Assembly (NCBI GenBank): GCA_964353555.1
Contig: CAYGWM010000001.1
Span: 62,001-126,000, forward strand
Direction: 5' to 3'
DNA length: 64,000 bases
From: PR03 sp964353555
GTDB taxonomy: Bacteria > Myxococcota_A > UBA9160 > PR03
Part shown: in pieces, positions 55,867 through 64,000 of the stretch
Layout: every line of letters starts with the position of its first letter
Position numbering within the stretch: position 1 is the first letter of the stretch
Translations under genes and position numbers: made by a program
Notes under the pieces: model-generated
What the model saw: only the letters and a program-made list of their open reading frames with translations
Told to the model about the DNA's origin: nothing
Database searches by the model: none

Positions 55867-56334
55867 TCACTCGTCGGTTTCGGTGCTGACCGGTTCGCCG
55901 CGTCCCTCGAGCGCCGCGCGCAGCGCGTGCCAGACCAACGTTGCGCACTTGACCCGCGCCGGGAATTCGCGCACGCCCGCCAGCACTTCGAGTTTGCCGA
56001 GCGCCGCGAGATCGTCGGGATCGGCTTGCGCACCACCCGTCACGAGATCGTGGAAGCGCGTGGCGATTGCATCGATCTCCGCGCGTGTCTTGCCCTTCGC
56101 GATCTGCGTCATCAGCGATGCGGAGGCGGTCGAGATCGCGCAACCCGCACCCTCGAAGCCGGCGGCCTCGACGGTGTCGCCGGCAACGCGCGCATAGACC
56201 TTGATGTGATCGCCGCAGAGCGGGTTGTGTCCCTCCGCGACACAGGTGGCGCCTTCGAGCGGTCCGAAGTTCCGCGGCTTCTTGTAGTGATCGAGGATCA
56301 CGGTTTGATAGAGCTCGCGCAGATCGGACGACAT
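55867..56334 (-). CDS. sufU: SufU-type Fe-S scaffold / sulfur-transfer protein
   Basis: A 155-residue protein of the IscU/SufU fold. Ligand Cys residues at NPLCGDHIKVY, GAGCAISTASASL and RVKCATLVWHAL (about 40, 65 and 128). It has the SufU-like insertion between the second and third Cys. It accepts sulfur from SufS with bound zinc. Its ATG overlaps the sufS stop by one base (TGATG). Confidence 0.93.
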   Translation of the reverse strand: MSSDLRELYQTVILDHYKKPRNFGPLEGATCVAEGHNPLCGDHIKVYARVAGDTVEAAGFEGAGCAISTASASLMTQIAKGKTRAEIDAIATRFHDLVTGGAQADPDDLAALGKLEVLAGVREFPARVKCATLVWHALRAALEGRGEPVSTETDE

Positions 56335-57602
56335 CAGCCGAATACCTCGACCACGGTACGCAGCCCGCTCGCCAGCACGTCGATCTCTTCGCGCGTGTTG
56401 TAGACGCCGAACGACGCGCGCGCGGTGGCGGCGACGCCGAAGCGCTGCATCACCGGTTGCGCGCAGTGGTGACCGGCGCGGACCGCGACGCCTTCGCGAT
56501 CGAGGATCGTCGCGATGTCGTGCGCGTGCACGCCGTCGACTACGAACGAGAGTACGCCGGCCTTATCGCTCGCGGTGCCGATGATCCGCAGACCGGGGAT
56601 CTCGCCGACCACCTCGGTGGCGTACGCGAGCAGGTGCTGCTCGTGGGCGGCGATTCGCTCCAGGCCGATCGCCTGCACGTAATCGATCGCCGCCGCGAGG
56701 CCGACGACGCCCGCGATGTTCGGTGTGCCGGCTTCGAAGCGGGCGGGGATTCCGGCGTAGGTGGTCTTCTCGAACGTGACATTCTCGATCATCGCGCCGC
56801 CGCCCTGCCAGGGCGGCATCGCCTCGAGAAATTCGCGACGACCCCACAGCGCGCCGATGCCGGACGGCCCGTAGAGCTTGTGACCGGAGAACGCGTAGAA
56901 GTCACAGCCGAGCGCCTGCACGTCGACAGGCATGTGCGGTGCGCCTTGCGCACCGTCGACCAACACCGGCACATGCTGGGCGTGCGCCATCTCGACGATC
57001 TCGCGCACTGGATTCACGGTGCCGAGCGCGTTCGAGACGTGGGCGATCGCGACGAGCCGCGTGCGCGGGCCGATGCGGCTTTCGAGTTCATCGAGAATCA
57101 CTTCGCCGCGATCGTCGATCGGCGCGACGACGAGTTGCGCGCTGTGCGTTTCGCACGCCATCTGCCACGGCACCAGGTTCGAGTGGTGCTCCATCGCGGT
57201 GATCAGGATCTCGTCGCCGGCTCCGACGCGCAGGCGGGAAAAACTCGAGGCGACCAGGTTGATCGCTTCGGTCGTGCCGCGCAGCAAGATCACTTCGTGT
57301 GCGTCGCCGGCGTTCAGTAGCCGGCGCACCGCGTTGCGACCATTCTCGTAGGCGCGCGTCGCGCGCTCGGCCAGGTCGTAGACGGCGCGGTGCACGCCGG
57401 CGTAGTCGGTGGCGTAGAAGTGGCTTTCCGCATCGATCACCGCGCGCGGCTTCTGGGTGCTATTGGCGTTGTCGAGGTAGACGAGCGGCTTGCCGTGCAC
57501 CTTCTGGTCTAGGATCGGGAAGTCGGCGCGCAGGTGCGCCACCTCGAGATCGGTGAGGCGCTCGGCGCTCAGCGCGGATCGGGCCGGATGGGCTTTGCTC
57601 AT
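56334..57602 (-). CDS. sufS: Cysteine desulfurase SufS
   Basis: A 422-residue PLP enzyme. PLP-Lys in FSGHKLYGPSGIGALW, the active-site Cys in VRAGHHCAQPVMQRFG, and EVILLRGTTEAINLVA at the N-terminal half are diagnostic of group II desulfurases. It frees sulfur from cysteine for SufU and SufBCD. Its ATG overlaps the sufD stop (ATGA). Confidence 0.97.
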   Translation of the reverse strand: MSKAHPARSALSAERLTDLEVAHLRADFPILDQKVHGKPLVYLDNANSTQKPRAVIDAESHFYATDYAGVHRAVYDLAERATRAYENGRNAVRRLLNAGDAHEVILLRGTTEAINLVASSFSRLRVGAGDEILITAMEHHSNLVPWQMACETHSAQLVVAPIDDRGEVILDELESRIGPRTRLVAIAHVSNALGTVNPVREIVEMAHAQHVPVLVDGAQGAPHMPVDVQALGCDFYAFSGHKLYGPSGIGALWGRREFLEAMPPWQGGGAMIENVTFEKTTYAGIPARFEAGTPNIAGVVGLAAAIDYVQAIGLERIAAHEQHLLAYATEVVGEIPGLRIIGTASDKAGVLSFVVDGVHAHDIATILDREGVAVRAGHHCAQPVMQRFGVAATARASFGVYNTREEIDVLASGLRTVVEVFG

Positions 57603-58917
57603 CTGCGCGGCTCCGCTTCGAAGAGGCGCGCGAGCACCAGCGTCTCGATGCGCTCGCGCAGCGCCGCGCTCGCGACGCGTTCGGTGATCTGCGCTGCGAA
57701 GCCGCGCGTCAGCATCGCCGCCGCTTCCGCCTCACCGATGCCGCGCGAGCGCAGGTAGAAGAGCGCGTCTTCCTCGAGCTGGCCGATCGTCGAGCCGTGG
57801 CTGCACTTGACGTCGTCGGCCTCGATCTCGAGTTGCGGCTGCGAATCCACTTCGGCGCCGACGCCGAGCAGCAGATTCTCGTTCCTCTGCTGCGCGTCGG
57901 TCTTCTGCGCACCCTGCCGCACGATCACGCGGCCGTTGAAGATCCCGCGCGACTTGCCCGACAACACACCCTTGAACAGCTCGCGGCTCGAACCGTGCGG
58001 CTGGCGATGATCGACCGTCGTGCGGCAATCGACGTGTTGGCCGTCGCGCGTCACGTAGAGCCCGTCGAGCACGCACTCGGCGCCGGGCCCGTCGAGCAAC
58101 GCGACGATGTCGTGCCGCGCGGTGCTCGCGCCCAGGCTGATGAGCGTGCTCGAGACGCGGGCGTTGCGACCGACGTGAACGGCGCCGTGGCCGAGGTGGA
58201 TCGCGCCGTCGCCTTCGAGTTGCAGTTTCACGTGATCGACCTGCGCGTTCTCGCCGACGCGGATCTCGGTCAGTGGATTGCAGAGGTGGGAACCCGCACC
58301 GATCGTCGCGTGTACTTCGTAGATCGTCGCGCGGCTCGATGCCTCCGCAACGACGGTGAAACGTGGATGCGACGCGGAAGGCGCTGCGCCGGGCGCGGAC
58401 AGGAACACCAGCCAGATCGGGCGCTCGAGGTCGTGATCGCGCGGGATCCGGACGAAAGCGCCGTCGGTCGTGAAGGCACGCGCCAGCGCGGCGAAGGCGC
58501 GATCGTCGAAGGGTTCCGTGCGTTCGAGGTGGGGTTCGAGTGCGGCAGGATTGGTCGTGAGCAGCTGCGCGTGGCTCGCGAGTGTCACGACGGGATCGAG
58601 GCCGGCGACCGATGACAGCTCCGCCGCGAGGCGACCGTTCACGAACACCAGATGCGGACCTTCGGCGAGCGGCAGGCCGAGCGCGCCCAGCGCAGCGCGC
58701 GAAAGGGAAGCCGCGGCAGCAGGCGTCCATGCGATTTTCGCGATCGGCGCAGGGTTCGTGTACTTCCACTCTTCGTGGCTGCGCGTCGGGAATCCCAACT
58801 CGACGAAGCGCGCGATCGCCGACTTGCGCGCGGCTTCGAGCCAAGCCGGCTCACCGGCGCGCGAAGCCGCGGCTGCGCCGAACGACTCACTCCAGTGGCG
58901 CTCGGGGTGGGCGTCGC

Positions 58918-58921
<4 letters not shown>
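57599..58921 (-). CDS. sufD: Fe-S scaffold subunit SufD
   Basis: A 440-residue protein with a helical N-terminus (PTRSHEEWKYTNPAPI) and a beta-helix core ending with RNENLLLGVGAEVDSQPQLE and DDVKCSHGSTIGQLEEDALF, the SufB/SufD family signature. Together with SufB and SufC it forms the scaffold that assembles clusters. Its ATG overlaps the sufC stop. Confidence 0.95.
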
Positions 58922-61167
<2,246 letters not shown>

Positions 61168-61178
<11 letters not shown>

Positions 61179-61602
61179 TCTGCGACTCCAGGGACGATTG
61201 AGAAGGGAAGGGCGGGGGTGTGATCAGGTCGGCGAGGCGCACGTCTTCGAGCGACTGCCGCACGACGCGGTTGATGCGCTGCCACGGCGCGCGCACCACG
61301 CAGTTGGCTTCCCGCTCGCAGGAACCGGCGCCGCACTCGGTGAGCGCGATGGGGCCTTCGAGGGCGTCGATCACCGCCACCACCGTCACGTCCTCCGGTC
61401 GCCGCGCCAGCGAGTAGCCGCCCTTCGCGCCGCGCTGCGAAACCAGGAAGCCCTCGCGCGTCAGCACCTTCAGGATCTTCGAGACCATCGGCAGCGGCAG
61501 GTGCGCCGACTCCGCAAGCTCGCGGGCGTTGTGGACCTGATCGACCGGCGCCGACGCGAGGTGCGTCAGCAGAACGAGGCCGTAGTCCGTCAGGCGGCTC
61601 AT
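61168..61602 (-). CDS. Rrf2-family Fe-S regulator of the suf operon
   Basis: A 144-residue winged-helix regulator starting ATG 61602 (MSRLTDYGLVLLTHLAS). HTH region LPLPMVSKILKVLTREGFLV, wing RGAKGGYSLARRPEDV, and three Cys (90, 95, 101) in ECGAGSCEREANCVV for a [2Fe-2S] cluster, as in IscR/RirA-like SUF regulators. Spacing is CX4CX5C. It presumably represses its own operon when clusters are plentiful; a matching palindrome overlaps the operon promoter. Frame extends further to 61707 but over the promoter. Confidence 0.92.
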
Positions 61603-61645
61603 GCGAAGCACTGGGAGGGTCCCTCGCGGGTTTCGAGGCCGCCCA

Positions 61646-61674
61646 ATAATAGAGGACTGAATCAGTCCGGTAAA
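61646..61674 (-). promoter_or_regulatory. suf operon promoter
   Basis: - strand -35 TTTACC (61674-61669), 17-bp spacer, -10 TATTAT (61651-61646, five of six consensus). The predicted start is near 61639, leaving a 37-base leader before the regulator ATG. The spacer is filled by the palindrome at 61654-61668. Confidence 0.7.
61654..61668. promoter_or_regulatory. Rrf2/IscR-type operator within the suf promoter
   Basis: GGACTGATTCAGTCC (- strand) is a perfect inverted repeat around one base. Flanked by TTTACC and TCTATTAT it fits the layout of the IscR type-1 site (GACT-N5-AGTC core with AT-rich edges). Occupying the space between -35 and -10, it would block RNA polymerase. Binding is inferred. 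Confidence 0.65.
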
Positions 61675-61696
61675 TAGCGGACCGCAGCGATCCTGA

Positions 61697-61726
61697 TTGA
61701 CACTCACCCCCCGGTCCGACTAGACC
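61697..61726 (+). promoter_or_regulatory. Candidate sigma-70 promoter of the YidB/LysM gene
   Basis: Perfect -35 TTGACA (61697-61702), 18-bp spacer, weak -10 TAGACC (61721-61726). It is back to back with the suf promoter (23 bases between the -35 boxes) and points to the gene at 61761, whose AGGAGG lies at 61745-61750. Confidence 0.4.
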
Positions 61727-61760
61727 CCAAGGGGGGCGGCAACCAGGAGGCAATCACGAG

Positions 61761-62462
61761 ATGGGTCTACTCGAAGAAATCACAGGCGCGGTTCTGCGCA
61801 GCGGCGGTTCCACTTCGAGCGATCAGACGAGCGCGCTCGTCCGCAGCGTCCTCGAATCGCTCGGCGGAGACGACCAGGACGCGGGGATCGACGGTCTTTC
61901 GCGTCGCTTCCAGCAGGGCGGGCTGGCGGACGTGTTCAGTTCCTGGGTCGGCACCGGATCGAACCAATCGATCGGCCCGGACATTCTCTCGCAGATTCTG
62001 AAGGGTCATCCGGTCGAGCAGGCGCCGCAGCGCGCGGGACTCGGCGGCGCGGCCGGCGCTGCGATCCTCGCGCAGCTGCTGCCCGTATTGATCGACAAGC
62101 TGACGCCGAACGGGCAGGTGCCCGAGCGGTCGCAACTGCGAGACTTGAGCGGTCAGCTCGCGCGCGGCGACGAGGCGCCGTTCGCGCGACCGGAGCTGGC
62201 ATTCATCACGAGTGGCGGCAAACCGAAGCCCGACTTCTCGAACGTTCAGAGCGGCGCCTCGTCGCCGGCGCCTTCGCCGGCAGCACCGAAGCCTGCCGAA
62301 GCGCGTACCTACACGGTGGCCGCGGGCGACAACCTCTCGAAGATCGCCAAGCACCTCTACGGCGACGCCAACAAGTGGAATGAGATCTTCGAAGCCAACA
62401 AGGACACCATCGGAAACCCCGACCGGATCAAGGTCGGCCAGGTTCTCCGCCTTCCGGAATGA
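61761..62462 (+). CDS. YidB (DUF937)-LysM fusion protein
   Basis: A 233-residue protein. Residues 1-145 are YidB/DUF937-like (GLADVFSSWVGTGSNQSIGP and AAGAAILAQLLPVLIDKLTP), followed by a Pro/Ala/Ser linker and a C-terminal LysM domain (TYTVAAGDNLSKIAKHLYGD, ending KVGQVLRLPE). There is no signal peptide, so where the LysM binds peptidoglycan or another glycan is unclear. AGGAGG 10 bases before ATG. Divergent from the suf operon. Confidence 0.85.
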   Translation: MGLLEEITGAVLRSGGSTSSDQTSALVRSVLESLGGDDQDAGIDGLSRRFQQGGLADVFSSWVGTGSNQSIGPDILSQILKGHPVEQAPQRAGLGGAAGAAILAQLLPVLIDKLTPNGQVPERSQLRDLSGQLARGDEAPFARPELAFITSGGKPKPDFSNVQSGASSPAPSPAAPKPAEARTYTVAAGDNLSKIAKHLYGDANKWNEIFEANKDTIGNPDRIKVGQVLRLPE

Positions 62463-62511
62463 GGGAGATCCGCATCGCGACGCAGCGTGAACCGGCGCGT
62501 CGCCGAAGCGT

Positions 62512-63387
62512 TCAGAGTTCGGCGACGGCCGGGATCACTTCCTTCGCGAAGATCTGCAGCGGCGTGATCTCGTGCACATCCGGGAAGCTGTAGATGACGT
62601 GCTGGATACCGAGCGCCGCCAGCTCGCGACACTTCACGACGACGTCCGCCGGGCTCTGCTTGTCTAGACGCACCGTACCGAGCACGGTCTTCTCGATCTC
62701 GTCGTAAGGGCGCCGCGCGTCGTCGCAGTGGCGCTTCAGCACGTCGAGCTTGTGGCGCAGCGCATCGCGTCCAATGAACGCGAACAGGTTGCACGCGTCG
62801 GCGTATTGCGCGACGAGCCGCAGCGTCTTCTTCTCGCCGATGCCGCCGATCATGATGCGCGGGTGCGGCTGCGCGAGCGCCGGCGGTGAGTTCAGCGTCT
62901 CGGCGAGCTGGTAGTGGCGGCCCTCGTAGGGACGCGCCGCGCCCGACCAGAACTGCCTGACGATCTGGAGCGCCTCCTCGAGGCGCTCGAAGCGTTCCTT
63001 GAGCGACGGGAACGGGACGCCGAGGCCCGCGTGTTCGCGATCGAACCAGGCCGCGCCGATGCCGAGATAGGCGCGACCACCCGACAGCACGTCGAGCGTG
63101 GTGACCGTCTTCGCGAGCACGCCCGGATGCCGGTACGTGACACCCGTGACGAGCGTGCCGAGCTTCACGCGTTCGGTGATCGCGGCGAGATACGAGAGCG
63201 CGCTGTAGCCCTCGAGCATCTCCTGCTCGGCGGGACCGACGATCGGAATCTGAAAGAAGTGATCCATCACCCAGACGGAGTAGAAGCCGGCTTCCTCCGC
63301 GGCGCGCGCGATCTCGGCGAGCTTGCCGCGGATCGAAGCGGCGCCGCCCGGCCAGGTGAAACTCGGAATCTGGATGCCGATCCGCAT
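62512..63387 (-). CDS. LLM-class (probably F420-dependent) oxidoreductase
   Basis: A 291-residue luciferase-like TIM-barrel protein. MRIGIQIPSFTWPGGAASIR, GFYSVWVMDHFFQIPIVG, VKLGTLVTGVTYRHPGVLAK and YLGIGAAWFDREH are typical of the F420-dependent subgroup. The substrate is unknown, and no F420 biosynthesis gene is in this window. ATG 63387 has GGAGG upstream (AGGAGGTCTCC on the - strand). Confidence 0.88.
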   Translation of the reverse strand: MRIGIQIPSFTWPGGAASIRGKLAEIARAAEEAGFYSVWVMDHFFQIPIVGPAEQEMLEGYSALSYLAAITERVKLGTLVTGVTYRHPGVLAKTVTTLDVLSGGRAYLGIGAAWFDREHAGLGVPFPSLKERFERLEEALQIVRQFWSGAARPYEGRHYQLAETLNSPPALAQPHPRIMIGGIGEKKTLRLVAQYADACNLFAFIGRDALRHKLDVLKRHCDDARRPYDEIEKTVLGTVRLDKQSPADVVVKCRELAALGIQHVIYSFPDVHEITPLQIFAKEVIPAVAEL

Positions 63388-63419
63388 GGAGACCTCCTGC
63401 TGGTGCGCATGCTAGCGCC

Positions 63420-64000
63420 TCACGCGCCGCGTTCGTCGCTCTCCATTTCGCAGTAGCGAACGAAGGGAAGCAGCACCCGCATGTTGTCGCGTGGCCAAGA
63501 GAGCGGCGGCGCTTGCAGCGTGCCCGGTGCGCAGATGCGCGACGCACCGAGCTCTGCGAGCGCAGCGCCGATCTCCGCAGTCGCAGACCCGAAGCCCGCC
63601 AGCGCGACCGCCGCGAGCTGCGCACGCTGCGGTCGCAGCGCGGCGAGACACGCGTCGATGCTGGCGCTCGGCTGCACGCGCACGAAGCGATGCAGCGGTG
63701 CGCTGCGCCGCTGCGCGTCGGCTTCGCAGACGACGCTCCATTCGGTACCGCGCGACGCGAAGACCGCCACGTCGCGCATTTCTGCTTCGGCGCGCGCGCG
63801 CGCGATCGCTGCGCCGGCGGCCGCTTCGATGCGTCCGCGCGGCCAGCGAAGCTCGGCCTCGGCGAGCGCTTCGGCGAGCGCTTCCGCAACGCGAGGGGCC
63901 GCGCTCCGCTCGGCGCTGACCACATGGATCGCGAGCGGCGAGAGGCAGCCGAGCTGATCCCACAATGCGACATCTAGCGCGAGCGCCGCGGCTGTGGTCG
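63420..64000 (-). CDS. LuxC-like acyl-CoA reductase, C-terminal part (5' end outside window)
   Basis: The frame is open to the right edge; only about 193 C-terminal residues are visible. ALDVALWDQLGCLSPLAIHV holds the family's reactive Cys region and GASRICAPGTLQAPPLSWPR, then DNMRVLLPFVRYCE, matches the C-terminal end of LuxC. These enzymes reduce fatty acyl-CoA to aldehyde. A shorter start at TTG 63965 is not credible since the conserved GCLSP segment would be at the very N-terminus. Confidence 0.75.
   Translation of the reverse strand, partial: TTAAALALDVALWDQLGCLSPLAIHVVSAERSAAPRVAEALAEALAEAELRWPRGRIEAAAGAAIARARAEAEMRDVAVFASRGTEWSVVCEADAQRRSAPLHRFVRVQPSASIDACLAALRPQRAQLAAVALAGFGSATAEIGAALAELGASRICAPGTLQAPPLSWPRDNMRVLLPFVRYCEMESDERGA

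Overview
This window reads as a chromosomal segment of an uncultured, high-GC, Gram-negative bacterium. Lipobox-type lipoproteins, an M23 peptidase, c-type cytochromes and a DnaA with a deltaproteobacterial-looking C-terminus all fit. A Myxococcota, Binatota or other former 'Deltaproteobacteria' lineage is my best guess, but no rRNA is present to settle it. The sequence is a draft assembly. It has four runs of 100 N, and two of them are flanked by an exact 55-nt duplication, the signature of unmerged k-mer overlaps. Genes are dense and very often coupled by ATGA or GTGA start/stop overlaps. There is no CRISPR array, intact tRNA, rRNA, integrase or recognisable transposase.

Layout. 1-5.6 kb: 3' part of the helicase Lhr, a GNAT enzyme, and an NtrB/NtrC-like two-component pair with a palindrome and a possible sigma-54 promoter upstream. 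5.6-8.2 kb: a divergent dnaA, an AT-richer upstream region with helically phased repeats, and a Lon-substrate-binding-domain gene. 8.2-11.8 kb: small metallopeptidase, membrane and YiiX-like genes, then gap 1 and a phosphotransferase. 11.8-22.7 kb: a long + strand run with a cytochrome-biogenesis-like lipoprotein, a Nudix hydrolase, a ThDP 2-oxoacid decarboxylase, a 1375-residue uncharacterised membrane protein, DUF4404, HugZ, TVP38-like and TPR-membrane genes, closed by a REP-like inverted repeat. 22.8-27 kb: phosphatase, a truncated nucleotidyltransferase joined to a truncated PQQ dehydrogenase, CbiX, ferredoxin. 26.8-31.4 kb: CinA-like protein, a membrane protein, a perfect terminator, then a lipoprotein resembling animal BPI/LBP (TULIP fold) divergent from an MFS transporter.

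31.5-37.4 kb: quinone oxidoreductase-aroC-(Smr, mutY) genes, a 31-bp repeat cluster around gap 2, an M23 peptidase and a phosphatase. 37.4-43.4 kb: acs, pepP, a beta-propeller-like lipoprotein running into gap 3, a structured intergenic element with a terminator, and rnd. 43.4-48.5 kb: FIST protein, proS, acyl-CoA dehydrogenase and 5'-3' exonuclease. 48.5-53.9 kb: a PuuD-like membrane protein facing a monohaem cytochrome c (split by gap 4), galE, a CDP-alcohol phosphatidyltransferase, a flippase-like protein, an SDR and a macrodomain protein. 53.9-61.7 kb: TerC, then a complete suf operon (Rrf2 regulator-sufB-sufC-sufD-sufS-sufU-sufT-TerB-like) behind a promoter whose 17-bp spacer holds a perfect palindrome. 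61.7-64 kb: YidB/LysM protein, an F420-type oxidoreductase, and the 3' part of a LuxC-like acyl-CoA reductase.

Most genes are housekeeping. The least ordinary items are the BPI-like lipoprotein, the dnaA region with altered DNA-recognition residues, the giant membrane protein coupled to a decarboxylase, the split PuuD/cytochrome pair, the chimeric PQQ dehydrogenase junction, and several small repeat families.
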